A DNA stretch of 64,000 nt from Qipengyuania vulgaris (GCF_009827325.1 NZ_WTYC01000003.1:248001-312000); one strand, 5' to 3'. Positions 52,344 through 62,333 are shown, numbered from the stretch's first letter. Notes: generated by a model from the sequence alone, not told the origin. Numbers and translations are program-made.

Positions 52344-53321
52344 TTATCCTCCTCCTCCCAAGAGTGCTGGACCAACTTCGCGCACGACGCCGACCGCGGC
52401 CGGCAGGATCAGAACACCGATCATCGTGGGCAACATGCAGGTCACCAGCGGTATCGAAATCAGCACCGGCAGGCGGTGCGCCTTCTCTTCTGCGCGCATG
52501 CGGCGCCCTTCGCGCATTTCCAGCGCATAGACTCTCAGCGTGCTGGAAATGCTCGTGCCCAGCTTGTCGGACTGGATCAGCAGCGTTGCGAAGGACCGGA
52601 TCTCATCGACCCCCGAGTTTTCGCCCATCCTCCGCATGGCATCTTCGCGCGATGCACCCGCGCGCATCATCAGCGTCGTTTCGGTGAACAGTGCGGAAAC
52701 AAGCGGGTGGGTGGTGGCGATTTCGCGGCCGACCCGGTCCATCGCGGATTCGAGACCCAGACCGGCTTCGACGCAGACCAACAGCAGGTCGAGCGAGTCG
52801 GGAAAGCCGTTGATGATCTCGTTCCGGCGCCGGTCCGCCTTTGCCTGGATGAACAGGTAGGGGAGGAAGAAGCCGAAAAGCGCGCAGACCGCGGAAATGA
52901 CGTAGATTTTCACGATGCCCGGCGGTTCGGGATCGGTGATAACGCCGAGCAGGTAAAACCCCGGGAAGGCGAAGACCAGCACGATGCGGATCAGCGTATA
53001 GAGACGGGGCGCGGAGCTGCCGCGATAGCCGGCGGCTTTCAGCAGCTTCTGCAGCTTGTCGTCCTCGGTATCGGTCAGTTTGATGCCGGAGGATTCGATC
53101 GATTGCGCGATCTGCGCCCAGCGGCTTTCGCGTTCCCGCTCGAGCACGCTGTTTTCGAACTCGACGCTGTTTTCGCGCCCGAGCCGGGCGATCTGGTTGC
53201 CTATGATCCGGCGCTTAGCGGCCCAGTTGACCGCAATCAGGACCACGCCCACCGCGATGGCGAAGATGATCGCCAGGATCAGTACGCGTATCAGCCAGTT
53301 CGAGATCGCGAGTTCGAGCAT
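52344..53321 (-). CDS. tadC: Tad secretion membrane protein TadC
   Basis: The 325-residue T2SF-family protein has an N-terminal helix, a central GF-like segment and three further helices. Typical TadC elements include ESSGIKLTDTEDDKLQKLLKAAGYRG, the segment FPDSLDLLLVCVEAGLGLESAMDRV, and TTLMMRAGASREDAMRRMGENSGVDEIRSFATLLIQSDKLGTSIS, followed by a last hydrophobic pair. It pairs with TadB to form the inner-membrane platform on which CpaF acts. It starts two bases after tadB ends. Confidence 0.93.
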   Translation of the reverse strand: MLELAISNWLIRVLILAIIFAIAVGVVLIAVNWAAKRRIIGNQIARLGRENSVEFENSVLERERESRWAQIAQSIESSGIKLTDTEDDKLQKLLKAAGYRGSSAPRLYTLIRIVLVFAFPGFYLLGVITDPEPPGIVKIYVISAVCALFGFFLPYLFIQAKADRRRNEIINGFPDSLDLLLVCVEAGLGLESAMDRVGREIATTHPLVSALFTETTLMMRAGASREDAMRRMGENSGVDEIRSFATLLIQSDKLGTSISSTLRVYALEMREGRRMRAEEKAHRLPVLISIPLVTCMLPTMIGVLILPAAVGVVREVGPALLGGGG

Positions 53322-53322
53322 A

Positions 53323-54324
53323 TCAGACCTTGATGTCGATCATTTTGCGGATGGTGATGACCCCTATGATGTAGAGGATGGAGAGCGTGATCGTGCCGAT
53401 GATGAAAATCGGATCCTCGATCACGTTGAGATAGAATTGCGGGTTGGCCAGGAAAACGGTCACGAAGGCGAAAACCGGCAGGACGGTGAGCATCCAGCCC
53501 GTCATCCGGCCTTCCGAACTCAGCGCCCGGACCTTCATGAACATCGATGCGCGTTCACGGATGACCGTCGCCAGGTTTTCGAGGATTTCGGCCAAGTTGC
53601 CCCCGGTTTCGCTTTGCACCGATAGCGAGACCACGAACATCTTCATGTCTTCGAGGTCCCAGCGTTCGGCCATGGCGTTGAGCGCGGTCACGAGGTCCGA
53701 ACCATAGGTGATCTCGTCGGCCACGATGCCGAATTCGGTCCCGATGGGATCGTCCATTTCGCGCGTGAGCAGTTCGATCGCCGAGGCGACCGGATGGCCC
53801 GAACGCAGCGCGCGCACGAAGATATCGAGCGCGACGGGAAATTGTTTTTCCACCTTCCTGCGGCGCGAGGCGGCAATCCGCTGCAGCACGAGGTAGGGCA
53901 TGACGAAGGCGAGGCAGAGCGCCATTAGGAAAGCGAGCTGGATCACGCCGAATCCGATGCCGACCCCGAAGCCCGCGGCCACGAGGATCACCAGGGCGAA
54001 GATCACCAGCCCGGCAATGGTCATGAACATGGCCAGCTGGCCCATGCCCATGGGAATCGCGGAAGCGAAGACGGCGCGCTGGAAATTCTCCACGATCCCG
54101 CGAACTATCGGCGGCAGGTGCGGATGCTGGTGCGGGCTGTTCTTGAGCAGCTGCGATACGACCTCGTCCCGGTCCGCGCCGGACTGGATCAGCGTCATCC
54201 GGCGGTTGACGGCCCGCGAAAAGGTGCGCTTTTCCGCCGCCGACCGCGCGAGGGTCTGGGCAATCAGGAACACCGCCACGAAGACGGCGAGCAGGAAGAC
54301 GATCCGGATGATGGTCTCGGCCAT
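53323..54324 (-). CDS. tadB: Tad secretion membrane protein TadB
   Basis: The 333-residue T2SF-family protein has N-terminal hydrophobic segments, a cytoplasmic [40 protein letters not shown], and the second loop [49 protein letters not shown], followed by two terminal helices. This is the TadB signature. It cooperates with TadC and the ATPase CpaF. It is packed between cpaF and tadC with one-base gaps. Confidence 0.93.
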   Translation of the reverse strand: MAETIIRIVFLLAVFVAVFLIAQTLARSAAEKRTFSRAVNRRMTLIQSGADRDEVVSQLLKNSPHQHPHLPPIVRGIVENFQRAVFASAIPMGMGQLAMFMTIAGLVIFALVILVAAGFGVGIGFGVIQLAFLMALCLAFVMPYLVLQRIAASRRRKVEKQFPVALDIFVRALRSGHPVASAIELLTREMDDPIGTEFGIVADEITYGSDLVTALNAMAERWDLEDMKMFVVSLSVQSETGGNLAEILENLATVIRERASMFMKVRALSSEGRMTGWMLTVLPVFAFVTVFLANPQFYLNVIEDPIFIIGTITLSILYIIGVITIRKMIDIKV

Positions 54325-54325
54325 G

Positions 54326-55714
54326 TCAGCCGATCCTCATTTCCGGACGGAAGAGTTCGCTCGGAAGCTTGATGCCGTGCGCTTCGGCGTCCTGCAGGAA
54401 TTTCGGGCGGATGCCGGTGGCCTCGAAATGGCCCAGCACCGTGCCGTCATCGTCCCGCCCGGTCATCTTGAAGCGGAAGATCTCCTGCATCGTGATGGTT
54501 TCGCCTTCCATGCCGGTCAGCTCGGAAAGGCTTTTCACCTTGCGTCGTCCGTCGGACAGGCGGGTGACCTGCACCACGACGTTGAGCGCAGAAGCGATCT
54601 GTGCGCGCGAGGATTTCGACGTGATGTCGATGCCGCTCATGCCGATCATCTGCTCGACGCGGCTCAAGGCATCGCGCGGCGTATTGGCGTGCACGGTGGT
54701 CATCGATCCGTCGTGGCCCGTGTTCATGGCCTGCAGCATGTCGAAGGCCTCACCGGCGCGGACTTCCCCCACGATGATGCGATCGGGCCGCATGCGCAGG
54801 GCGTTTTTCACCAGGTCTCGCTGCGTGACTTCACCCTTGCCCTCGATATTGGGGGGGCGGGTTTCGAGACGGGCGACGTGCTGCTGTTGCAGCTGGAGTT
54901 CGGCCGAATCCTCGATCGTGACGATGCGCTCGCGCTCGTCGATATAGGTCGACATGGCGTTGAGCAGCGTGGTCTTGCCTGAGCCGGTGCCTCCGGAAAT
55001 CAGCACGTTCCGGCGCGAGGCGACGATGGCCTCCAGCACATGCGCCATCTCCTGCGGCAGAGAGCCGAGGCCGATCATCTTCTCGATGCTAATCGGCTGC
55101 TTGGCGAATTTGCGGATCGACAGCAGCGATCCGTCGATCGCCAGCGGCGCGACAATCGCGTTGACGCGCGACCCGTCGGCAAGGCGTGCGTCAACGAAGG
55201 GCGAGCTCTCGTCCACCCGGCGGCCCACGGCGCTGACGATCTTCTGGATCACGCGCATCAGGTGCTTTTCGTCCTGGAACCGCGTCGATACCCGTTCCAG
55301 CTGGCCGCGCTTTTCGACGAAGACCGTGTCATGGCCGTTGACGAGGATGTCGGTGATGGTCTCGTCCTGCAGCAGCGGTTCGAGCGGGCCGAGGCCCATC
55401 AACTCGTCCACCACTTCCTGGAGGAGATTCTCGCGCTCCTGCCGGTTCAGGGGCTGATCGAAATCGGCAATCAGTTCCGGCATGATCGCGGAGATCTGGG
55501 TCTTGAGCTGTTCGACCGGGGTCTTGTCCAGCATGCCGAGGTTGAGCCGGTCGAGCAGCGCCTTGTGGATCGACACCTTGAGGTCGAGCATCGCCTCGCG
55601 CTGGCTATCCTTCTCGCCGAAGAGGATGCGTTCCTGCTCCTCGTCGTCGGGGACATGGAGCGCTTCGATTTCCGAAGCCTGTCCGGCATCCTCGCCGCGT
55701 CTGACCTTCCACAT
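54326..55714 (-). CDS. cpaF: Tad secretion ATPase CpaF/TadA
   Basis: This PulE/VirB11-like ATPase powers pilus assembly. The 462-residue product has the N-terminal [30 protein letters not shown], Walker [18 protein letters not shown], Asp-box-type [13 protein letters not shown], Walker B-type [40 protein letters not shown], and ends at the C-terminus with a family tail. It is the only energy source visible for the system. It starts after cpaE with a four-base gap and before tadB. Confidence 0.95.
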   Translation of the reverse strand: MWKVRRGEDAGQASEIEALHVPDDEEQERILFGEKDSQREAMLDLKVSIHKALLDRLNLGMLDKTPVEQLKTQISAIMPELIADFDQPLNRQERENLLQEVVDELMGLGPLEPLLQDETITDILVNGHDTVFVEKRGQLERVSTRFQDEKHLMRVIQKIVSAVGRRVDESSPFVDARLADGSRVNAIVAPLAIDGSLLSIRKFAKQPISIEKMIGLGSLPQEMAHVLEAIVASRRNVLISGGTGSGKTTLLNAMSTYIDERERIVTIEDSAELQLQQQHVARLETRPPNIEGKGEVTQRDLVKNALRMRPDRIIVGEVRAGEAFDMLQAMNTGHDGSMTTVHANTPRDALSRVEQMIGMSGIDITSKSSRAQIASALNVVVQVTRLSDGRRKVKSLSELTGMEGETITMQEIFRFKMTGRDDDGTVLGHFEATGIRPKFLQDAEAHGIKLPSELFRPEMRIG

Positions 55715-55718
55715 GATC

Positions 55719-56903
55719 TCAGCCCTCCTCGACCAGCGCGAGCATGTGATTGGCCAGCGAGTCGATATCGGCGGCGAACCTGCTCTTGCGCTGGACAGCC
55801 CTAGCGAGGACGCCGCGCGCCTGCGCCTGTTCGATCAGCGGTGTGTCAGAATGGACCATGGCGGAAATGGCGTGACCGAGAGCATCCTCGATGCCCTTGC
55901 GATCGATCTTCTTGAACAGTCCCGATGCCGCGTGGTTGAGCGCGATGGCAACGCGAGCTTCCGGGTAATCGAAATTGCGCAGCAGCTGCAGCTTGCGCTT
56001 CACCTGGCGCAGCGCACCGATGGAGCCGTTGCCGACCAGCAGCACGGCGTCTGCACCCAGCAGGGTCGACATCGCCCAGTTGGTCAGCGCGCCGGGCATG
56101 TCGAACAGCACGAGATCGTATTTGCGGCGGGCCAGCGCCACGACCGATCGCAGGCCGTCGAGGTCGAGTTCCTCGATCGGCATGATGTCGGCCGGCGCGG
56201 CGATCACGTCGAAGGTGTCGCTCCCCTCCACCGCCACCGAACGGAACAGCTCGTCATCGAGCCTTGCCCCGGCCTCGACGAGGTCGATCAGCGACTTCCG
56301 CGATTTGCGGTCGAGGTAGGAGGCGGCGTCGCCGCTCTGCAGGTCGAGATCGATGACGCAGGCGCGCAGGCCCTGTCCCATCGCGCGGGCCATCGCATCG
56401 GCGAGGTGGGTGGCGATGGTGGTCGCCCCGGTTCCGCCCACGCATTTCTGCACCGCGAAGACCGGCGCCAGTTCGAGCGTCAGCTCGTCGGGCTTATCGG
56501 CCTGTTCGCGCTCGACCTCGAGGATCGCAGTGAGCAGTTCGTCGGTGGTGAAGGGCATGGGCACCACGTCGCCAATGCCCTTGCGCAGCATTTGGCGCGT
56601 GATCGACAGATCGACCTGCGGCAGGCCCGCGATGATGGCGAGGTGCGGCCGGGCGGCGCGCAGCGCATCCAGCCGCGCCAGCGAGCGGGGGTCGGCGGGA
56701 TCGACCTCGATCACCGCGATCCGTGCCCTGCCCACCAGTTCGGCGGGGAGCGGCTCGGACGGTTCGATTTCGACCAGCGTCACCGTGTCCGCCAGCGTCT
56801 CCAGTCCGTCCAGCTCCCGCGGGCGGGCGAAGACGAAAACCTGTTCCGGCAATCCTGCCATCCTGTTCGTCTCCGCGGCGTTGAATTTCTGGAAATCGCT
56901 CAT
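55719..56903 (-). CDS. cpaE: Pilus assembly ATPase-like localiser CpaE/TadZ
   Basis: The 394-residue protein has an N-terminal receiver-like domain (about residues 15-125) without conserved phospho-acceptor features. A MinD/ParA-like ATPase domain follows, with P-loop KCVGGTGATTIATHLADAMA and the second motif VIDLDLQSGDAASYLD. CpaE/TadZ marks the pole where the pilus machine is built in Caulobacter. The deviant P-loop GGTGATT is usual for CpaE. It is between the TadE-type genes and cpaF, and it is required for localisation by inference. Confidence 0.92.
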   Translation of the reverse strand: MSDFQKFNAAETNRMAGLPEQVFVFARPRELDGLETLADTVTLVEIEPSEPLPAELVGRARIAVIEVDPADPRSLARLDALRAARPHLAIIAGLPQVDLSITRQMLRKGIGDVVPMPFTTDELLTAILEVEREQADKPDELTLELAPVFAVQKCVGGTGATTIATHLADAMARAMGQGLRACVIDLDLQSGDAASYLDRKSRKSLIDLVEAGARLDDELFRSVAVEGSDTFDVIAAPADIMPIEELDLDGLRSVVALARRKYDLVLFDMPGALTNWAMSTLLGADAVLLVGNGSIGALRQVKRKLQLLRNFDYPEARVAIALNHAASGLFKKIDRKGIEDALGHAISAMVHSDTPLIEQAQARGVLARAVQRKSRFAADIDSLANHMLALVEEG

Positions 56904-56910
56904 GTCTGGT

Positions 56911-57510
56911 TCAATTCGATATCGTGCCTTCGCCGTCCTCGGAGGTCAGCGAATAGGCGAATTCGGGAAGGTCAACCGAGCCGATCAGGAGGCCGAACAG
57001 CGGCCTGTGTTCCATGTCGATCAGTCTTACGGTGACGATGGGTGCGACGTCGGGACCGTTGGGGTCTCCGGAATATCCGAGGCCCGACCAGTCATAATCG
57101 ATCTGGACGTTTTCGGGTGTGATGTTGCCTTTGAAATCCTGCATCCGGCCGACGATCGCGTCGAATGCCGCCCCGTTGCGGGCGGTGCCGAAGGCGCATT
57201 GGCCCTTGCAGGTGCAGGCGGTGCTCGTGCAGGTCAGGCCGGGAAACGCGGAAATCGGCACCACCGTGCCTTGCGGAACGCTGCCTGCACTAGCGAAACT
57301 GTAGTTGGCCAGACCGGATGGCACCAGGTTGGTGGCGACCGCCCAGCGCGCGCCCATCTGGGTCGCCTTTTCGCCTTGGTTGATCGCCCATGCGTAATAG
57401 CCGACGTCCATGATGCCGAACAGGAACAGCAGCATGATCGGCAACACCAGCGCGAACTCCGCCGCCATGGCGCCGCGAACGTCGCGGAGGAAGGCGCGCG
57501 CGCGGATCAT
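56911..57510 (-). CDS. TadE-family pseudopilin (TadF-like)
   Basis: The 199-residue protein begins MIRARAFLRDVRGAMAAEFALVLPIMLLFLFGIMDVG. After Gly13 the sequence AMAAEF carries Glu at +5, like a prepilin cleavage site, and a hydrophobic helix follows. The rest is a Cys-containing extracytoplasmic domain (LTCTSTACTCKGQC). TadE/TadF are minor pseudopilins processed by the prepilin peptidase. It overlaps the preceding TadE gene by four bases (ATGA) and is followed by cpaE. Confidence 0.85.
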   Translation of the reverse strand: MIRARAFLRDVRGAMAAEFALVLPIMLLFLFGIMDVGYYAWAINQGEKATQMGARWAVATNLVPSGLANYSFASAGSVPQGTVVPISAFPGLTCTSTACTCKGQCAFGTARNGAAFDAIVGRMQDFKGNITPENVQIDYDWSGLGYSGDPNGPDVAPIVTVRLIDMEHRPLFGLLIGSVDLPEFAYSLTSEDGEGTISN

Positions 57511-58001
57511 ATGCCGTTCACCACGGCTTCGGCGCTGGCCTGCACGTCGATGGTGGTATCGGTGAGGCCCAGCTGGCCGAACAGCGAATTGTACCCGGTG
57601 CGCGCCTCCACCAGCAGGACCGGCGCGCCGCCGGACTTGCCCTTGAAGATGCCGGAATCGATGTAACTCGAGTCGCAGGTAAAGCTCACGGTGATGTCGT
57701 CCAGCGCCATGCCGGGCACGCGCGCCGCGGTGCCGGTGGTGGTGCCGGTGCGCGTCACCTGCTTGATCTGCGTTTCCGCCGCGGTGCTGAGGCTGCCGCC
57801 GCAAGGGAAATTGGCCCACGGCAGCCGCCCGCCGTATCGAGCGCCTTCGCGCACCGATTTGATCACCTTGTGTTCGGTATAAAAGTAATGCCCCGCCTCG
57901 AAGCCCACGAACATGAGGATCAGCAGCAACGGGATCATCAGCGCCATTTCTGCCGCTGCGGCACCGCGCGTATCGCGAAGAAAGGCGAGGGCGCGCATCA
58001 T
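57507..58001 (-). CDS. tadE: TadE-family pseudopilin
   Basis: The 164-residue protein begins MMRALAFLRDTRGAAAAEMALMIPLLLILMFVGFEAG, the TadE pattern with Glu at +5 after Gly13 and a hydrophobic helix. The remainder is extracytoplasmic with two Cys (FPCGGSL, FTCDSSY). The ATG at 58001 overlaps the tadG stop by four bases. With TadF and TadG it likely forms the minor pilin set of the pilus. Confidence 0.87.
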   Translation of the reverse strand: MMRALAFLRDTRGAAAAEMALMIPLLLILMFVGFEAGHYFYTEHKVIKSVREGARYGGRLPWANFPCGGSLSTAAETQIKQVTRTGTTTGTAARVPGMALDDITVSFTCDSSYIDSGIFKGKSGGAPVLLVEARTGYNSLFGQLGLTDTTIDVQASAEAVVNGI

Positions 58002-59527
58002 TCGATCAGGTAGGGGACATCCTTGCGGACCTCCTGCCCCTCGCTGGCACCGCCGCCCAGCGATGTGCGGCCGATGACCTCGATGTAGAAATCGCTCTTT
58101 TCCGTCCGGGCGCGCGCAGCGGAGGGTTCGACCATGAACACGTCGACCCAGTCGACCACTTGCACGTCTTCGGTCCGCCCGCGAATATCCTCGGCCAGGC
58201 AATTGACCACGGCAATGGTCAGCACGCGGCGGTCGGGCGTGCTTCCGGGGGGAACTCCCGGCGGCACGCACAGCGGCGTACCCTGCTGCTTGAAGCCCCC
58301 GGTGACGTTCTTGGCGGTCAGCATCGTTGCGCGGTTTTCGTATTCGTACCGATATTGCTGGTACCGCGTCGGGGTCGAACGGCCCGTCAGTTCGGGATAG
58401 CCATAGTTCGACCATGTAATCGGGATCGCGCCATATCCGTTGGACACGTAATAGGCGTTGCGGTCCCAGTTCCCGTCACCCATCCGGCCCAGCAGGCAGC
58501 TGCCCTCCTGGCTCACCGCATGGCACTTGTCACGCGGGTAACCCATCGGGTCCAGCGACAGCGGGTTGGGATGATCGTTGACCGGCGAAGTGGGGAGATA
58601 GGGCCGGTCACCCACGATGAAGCCGTTGTTATTGCCGAGGTCGCACTTGTTGCCCTTCTGCAGCAGGTCGATGCGGGCGTTCGCGCTCGCCGGGCAGAGT
58701 TCCTGATTGGTCCCGCAGGCCTGGTTCAGCCCGCTGCCCTCGATGCCGAAGCGGGTGTTGATCGCGTCGAACACGCTCACGCTCAGGCCGGGCTTGGTGG
58801 TCACGCCGGTTTCCTGCAGGCAGTCGCCGGGGATTTCGGTGCGGCCCAGCACTTCGCGCAGCGCGCTGGCGCCATTGCCGACATTGGTTTCGAGGTATCC
58901 GAAATTGCCCGGCACCAGCCCGCCGCCGTCATTGGCGATCAGGCGAATGCCGTGGCCGATATATTGCGTGATGTCGAAATTGGGATCGGCCGTCTCGTTC
59001 GGATTGCACAGCATCAGCGGCGGCGTCTTGCACACGGCGGAGCCGAGTCCTGCAAAGGCCACCCCGGCCAGATCCGCGCCATAGGCGCCCACGATCGGCA
59101 GCAGCGAATAGTTCAGCCGCCGCCCGTCGACCTGCACTTCCACGTAATTTGCATTGGCATCGCTCGTCGCGGGCGTGGCCTTGGCCTTGTCCTGGTAAAA
59201 CCGGACCAGGCCGGTCGCATCGCAGGCGGTTTCGGAAGCGACGGTGACGAACTGGCTTTCGGAGGACAGGACCGCGAGGTTCTGCAGCATTCCCGATGCG
59301 GCACCGGCGGCGCGTCCGCAAGCCCCGGCCCGCCCGTCCAGCTGGCTGGCTGCGGCCAGCGCGGCCTGGTCGGCGCCGTTCTGCAATTCGCTGTCCAGCC
59401 CCATCACGCGGGCGTAATCGAACCCGACCCCAGCAAAGGCGATCAGCGGAATCAGCGCAAGCGCATAGGTGGCCGCAACCGCCCCGCTCTCATCGCCGAA
59501 AAACCGCTTAGTCGTGACCGCCTTCAT
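57998..59527 (-). CDS. tadG: TadG-like pilus assembly protein
   Basis: The 509-residue protein begins MKAVTTKRFFGDESGAVAATYALALIPLIAFAGVGFDYARVMG, a TadG/pilin-like N-terminal segment with a helix. A long extracytoplasmic domain follows, rich in Asn, Gly and Thr, with many Cys (AGACGRAAG, CNPNETADPN, ACGTNQELC, CLLGRMGDGNW), and a hydrophilic C-terminus. At +5 after Gly15 there is Thr, not Glu. TadG is the largest of the pseudopilin-like Tad proteins and is thought to be anchored and exposed. It is in the tight operon, ahead of tadE. Confidence 0.87.
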   Translation of the reverse strand: MKAVTTKRFFGDESGAVAATYALALIPLIAFAGVGFDYARVMGLDSELQNGADQAALAAASQLDGRAGACGRAAGAASGMLQNLAVLSSESQFVTVASETACDATGLVRFYQDKAKATPATSDANANYVEVQVDGRRLNYSLLPIVGAYGADLAGVAFAGLGSAVCKTPPLMLCNPNETADPNFDITQYIGHGIRLIANDGGGLVPGNFGYLETNVGNGASALREVLGRTEIPGDCLQETGVTTKPGLSVSVFDAINTRFGIEGSGLNQACGTNQELCPASANARIDLLQKGNKCDLGNNNGFIVGDRPYLPTSPVNDHPNPLSLDPMGYPRDKCHAVSQEGSCLLGRMGDGNWDRNAYYVSNGYGAIPITWSNYGYPELTGRSTPTRYQQYRYEYENRATMLTAKNVTGGFKQQGTPLCVPPGVPPGSTPDRRVLTIAVVNCLAEDIRGRTEDVQVVDWVDVFMVEPSAARARTEKSDFYIEVIGRTSLGGGASEGQEVRKDVPYLIE

Positions 59528-59542
59528 GGTTCATGCTCCGTC

Positions 59543-59839
59543 CTAGTTCGGACCGCCGCTGGAAATCGCATCGGTGGTGCTGATCGTCTCGACTTCCTCG
59601 ACAGTGCCTGCGTTATAGGCGTCGATCGCGCGCACCGCGTTGGTGGCCGAAGTCGGCGGGATGGGTGTGTCGTATTCAGGCGATGGATCCACCACCTGCG
59701 CGGCCATGGTTGCGCGGTTGGCATCGCCCCAGGTCGGATCGCCCTGCGTCAGGTCCACCCGGCCATCGGTGTTGGTGCAGGCCGCAAGGGCCAGTGCCGC
59801 GCCCGCGATCGGCAGGATGCGCTTGGCGTCAATAGTCAT
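59543..59839 (-). CDS. Small lipoprotein of the Tad locus
   Basis: The 98-residue product has a lipoprotein signal (MTIDAKRILPIAGAALALAAC, lipobox LAAC) and a polar Asp/Thr/Pro-rich tail. No family is recognised. It overlaps the cpaC end by 11 bases and sits 15 bp before tadG, in the slot where Caulobacter carries the lipoprotein cpaD. It is much shorter than CpaD, so it may be a reduced or unrelated secretin-associated lipoprotein. Confidence 0.78.
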   Translation of the reverse strand: MTIDAKRILPIAGAALALAACTNTDGRVDLTQGDPTWGDANRATMAAQVVDPSPEYDTPIPPTSATNAVRAIDAYNAGTVEEVETISTTDAISSGGPN

Positions 59840-61289
59840 AACCGTCTCCTTCGGCAGCAGCCGTTTCGCCGTCGGCGGGACGTTCGCCGGTGATCGGCTC
59901 CAGCGGGCGCGGCTTGTATCCTTCCCCGTCCAGCAGCAGCACGTCGGCCTCGCTCGGGTCGTAGATCCGGTCGGTCGGCAGGCGCACCTGGCTGGGCTTG
60001 ATCGGCGCCACCAGCCGCGGCGTTACCACGATCAGCAGTTCGGTTTCGCCCTTTTGGAAGGAAGAGGAACGGAACAGCGATCCGATGATCGGGATCGATC
60101 CTAGCAGCGGGACCTGGTTGACCGTGGTTGTGAAATCGCGCTGCAACAGGCCGGCGATGGCAAAGCTTTCCCCGTCGCGCAGTTCCAGCACCGTGCTGGC
60201 GCGCCGGGTCTGAAGGCCGGGGATCTGCAAGCCGCCGATATTGATCGATGCGGCCTGGTCGATGGAGGATACCTCTGGCTCCACCACCAAATTTATGACC
60301 TTGTCGGACAGCACCGTGGGCGTGAAGCCCAGGCTGACCCCGAAGGGCTTGAATTCCACCGTCACGGCATTGTTGCCGTCCTGCCCGCCGCCGCCGCCGC
60401 TCTGGACCACGGGGATCGGGAATTCGCCGCCCGCAAGGAAGCTGGCGGTTTCACCCGAAAGCGCGATCAGCGTCGGTTCGGCCAGCGTTTTGGCCAGCCC
60501 CTTTTCCTCCAGCGCATCGATAAACAGATCGATATCCACGCCAAGGACATCGCTGAACGCTCGCCCGAGGATACCGAAACCGCCAGTTATCGGATCGATC
60601 TGGAAGGGGTTGGCACCGCCTCCGAGGGAATAGGGGCCACCGGGAAGGCTGGCGCCATTGCCAGTCGCTCCGGCAAGGCGGCCGCCCGTGATGAAACTGC
60701 TGACCCCAAGGTCCTTGCCTACGCTGCGCGATACTTCGGCAAAGCGTACTTCCAGCATCACCTGCTGGCTGCCGCCCAGCGTCATCAGGTTCACGATCTT
60801 GTCTTCGGTGGCGTAGGCGCGGGCAAGCTGCATCGCGCGGGATGCTGCACCGGCATCGCTGACCGTTCCCGAAAGCACGATGGCGCCATTGGAAACGCGC
60901 ATGTCCACCGGCTGGCCGGGCATCAGCTGGCCCATCTGTTCGCGCAGGCCCGCCACATCGGGGCCAACGGAAATGTCCATCACCGCGATCACGCGGTTGC
61001 TGCGGTCATACAGCGTCAGCGATGTCGTGCCCACGGACTTGCCGAGGACGTAGATCGAATTGCTGGACACCGGCAGGATATCGGCGATTTCCTCGTTCCC
61101 GATCATCGCGCGGTCGATCGCCGTATCGGCGGTCAGCACCTGGCTCTTGTTGACGGCGATATCCACCGTACCGGCATGGATGTTGGCGCCGCCCTGGCCA
61201 TAGACCTGCGCCGTGGCGGCGCCGGGGGCTAGTGCGGTTCCGGCCAGGGCCAAGGCGATCGCGGCGAGTGGCGTATTCAGGCGAGCCAT
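59829..61289 (-). CDS. cpaC: Tad outer-membrane secretin CpaC/RcpA
   Basis: The 486-residue protein has a signal peptide (about residues 1-28), an N-terminal BON/STN-like domain (SNSIYVLGKSVGTTSLTLYDRSNRVI and SNGAIVLSGTVSDAGAASRAM) and a secretin domain. The latter has VMLEVRFAEVSRSVGKDLGV, GLAKTLAEPTLIALSGETASFLAGGEFPIP and the C-terminal LPLLGSIPIIGSLFRSSSFQK-like VPLLGSIPIIGSLFR plus ELLIVVTPRLV. It makes the outer-membrane channel for the pilus. I use the ATG at 61289 with GGAG upstream, two bases after the cpaB stop. A start at 61307 is an alternative. Confidence 0.94.
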   Translation of the reverse strand: MARLNTPLAAIALALAGTALAPGAATAQVYGQGGANIHAGTVDIAVNKSQVLTADTAIDRAMIGNEEIADILPVSSNSIYVLGKSVGTTSLTLYDRSNRVIAVMDISVGPDVAGLREQMGQLMPGQPVDMRVSNGAIVLSGTVSDAGAASRAMQLARAYATEDKIVNLMTLGGSQQVMLEVRFAEVSRSVGKDLGVSSFITGGRLAGATGNGASLPGGPYSLGGGANPFQIDPITGGFGILGRAFSDVLGVDIDLFIDALEEKGLAKTLAEPTLIALSGETASFLAGGEFPIPVVQSGGGGGQDGNNAVTVEFKPFGVSLGFTPTVLSDKVINLVVEPEVSSIDQAASINIGGLQIPGLQTRRASTVLELRDGESFAIAGLLQRDFTTTVNQVPLLGSIPIIGSLFRSSSFQKGETELLIVVTPRLVAPIKPSQVRLPTDRIYDPSEADVLLLDGEGYKPRPLEPITGERPADGETAAAEGDGYDY

Positions 61290-61290
61290 C

Positions 61291-62220
61291 TTAACGCTCC
61301 ACTTCATAGGATTCGGATTCGGTACCCCGGATGATGGCCATGGTCGGCCCGCGCGGGCGGCTGGGCGCACTCGCGGTGCGCGTGGCCTGCGTTGCTCCAC
61401 CCAGCATGGCGGGCGTGATGTTGATTACCGGCTGGGCCGGACCGCTTCCGGCATTGGCGCCGCCGCTGCTGTTGCGCCCATAGATGCGATAGCCCGCACC
61501 GCCCAGATCGGAGAGTACGACCGTCTCGGTCGCGCCGACTTCCTGGTCTTCGACATTGCGCAGGGCGAGCGTGAAGGTGCCCACTTCGCGGGCCAGCGCC
61601 AGCTTCTGCGCGCCGAACAGATCGGTCTGAAGCGTGACGGTTTGGACCACTGTAGGCTCGGTGTTCTTTTCGTCCGCCACCTGATCAGTGCCGAGAACAA
61701 GGACATTTTCCAGAGCCACTGTAGTCATCCTATCGGTGGTTTGTGCCCCTTCGCCGGGGATTTGTCGGGTCACCATCACGTCGACCACATCACCGGGGCG
61801 AACAAAGCCGCCTACACCGGCGACATTGTTCACCGGGATCGCTACTGCACGCATATTGGGCGGGAGGTTTGCGGCGAGAGTGGCGCGACCATTCGCTCCG
61901 CTGACCTTGCTGGCCAGGATCGGCTCGCCCGGCGTGATCGGGCGTAGTGCGACGCGGCCGTTGGCCGCTTCCTGCAAACTGGTAAACGCGCCTGAAGGAA
62001 CCGAGCTGGCAGGCCAGTTCACGAGGCGCGTATTGGTGTCGGTAAGCGGATTGCCGAAAGCGATTTCTTGCGAGGCAACGACGATGCGCGCCATCTGAAG
62101 TTCCTCGGCCTTGCGCTCTTCGCGCTCCTGCGCACCGCTAAAATACGAATTGGCGATATAGACGGCGAACAGGCCGACCACGATCGCAATGCCCAGAACA
62201 ATCCAGTTTCTGCTTTGCAT
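61291..62220 (-). CDS. cpaB: Tad pilus assembly protein CpaB/RcpC
   Basis: The 309-residue protein has one N-terminal helix (MQSRNWIVLGIAIVVGLFAVYIANSYF) and a periplasmic region with an SAF-type domain (ARIVVASQEIAFGNPL, then RAVAIPVNNVAGVGGFVRPGDVVDVMVTR) and a C-terminal RTASAPSRPRGP. CpaB stabilises the secretin or pilus in Tad systems. It is upstream of cpaC and downstream of the pilin terminator, so it probably has its own promoter in 62221-62333. Confidence 0.92.
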   Translation of the reverse strand: MQSRNWIVLGIAIVVGLFAVYIANSYFSGAQEREERKAEELQMARIVVASQEIAFGNPLTDTNTRLVNWPASSVPSGAFTSLQEAANGRVALRPITPGEPILASKVSGANGRATLAANLPPNMRAVAIPVNNVAGVGGFVRPGDVVDVMVTRQIPGEGAQTTDRMTTVALENVLVLGTDQVADEKNTEPTVVQTVTLQTDLFGAQKLALAREVGTFTLALRNVEDQEVGATETVVLSDLGGAGYRIYGRNSSGGANAGSGPAQPVINITPAMLGGATQATRTASAPSRPRGPTMAIIRGTESESYEVER

Positions 62221-62275
62221 GACCAGAGCCCCCCCTCTTAAGTCGACGTCGTTATACTTAATCTATGCCAATTCG

Positions 62276-62317
62276 CCAAAAAGAATAATGCGGCCCCCGA
62301 TTTTCATCGAGGGCCGC
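62276..62317 (-). terminator. Terminator after the flp pilin gene
   Basis: The stem GCGGCCC / GGGCCGC (62290-62296, 62311-62317, with further pairing in the loop region) is followed on the minus strand by ATTATTCTTTTT. It separates the pilin gene from cpaB, so most transcripts stop here and the pilin can be made in excess over the machine. Confidence 0.75.
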
Positions 62318-62333
62318 AAGCTTAGCCTACCGA

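Noticed and set aside
58160-59893. A long plus-strand open frame of 577 codons opposite tadG
   Set aside because: Shadow of the tadG frame in GC-rich sequence. The Arg/His/Gly-rich composition has no motif.
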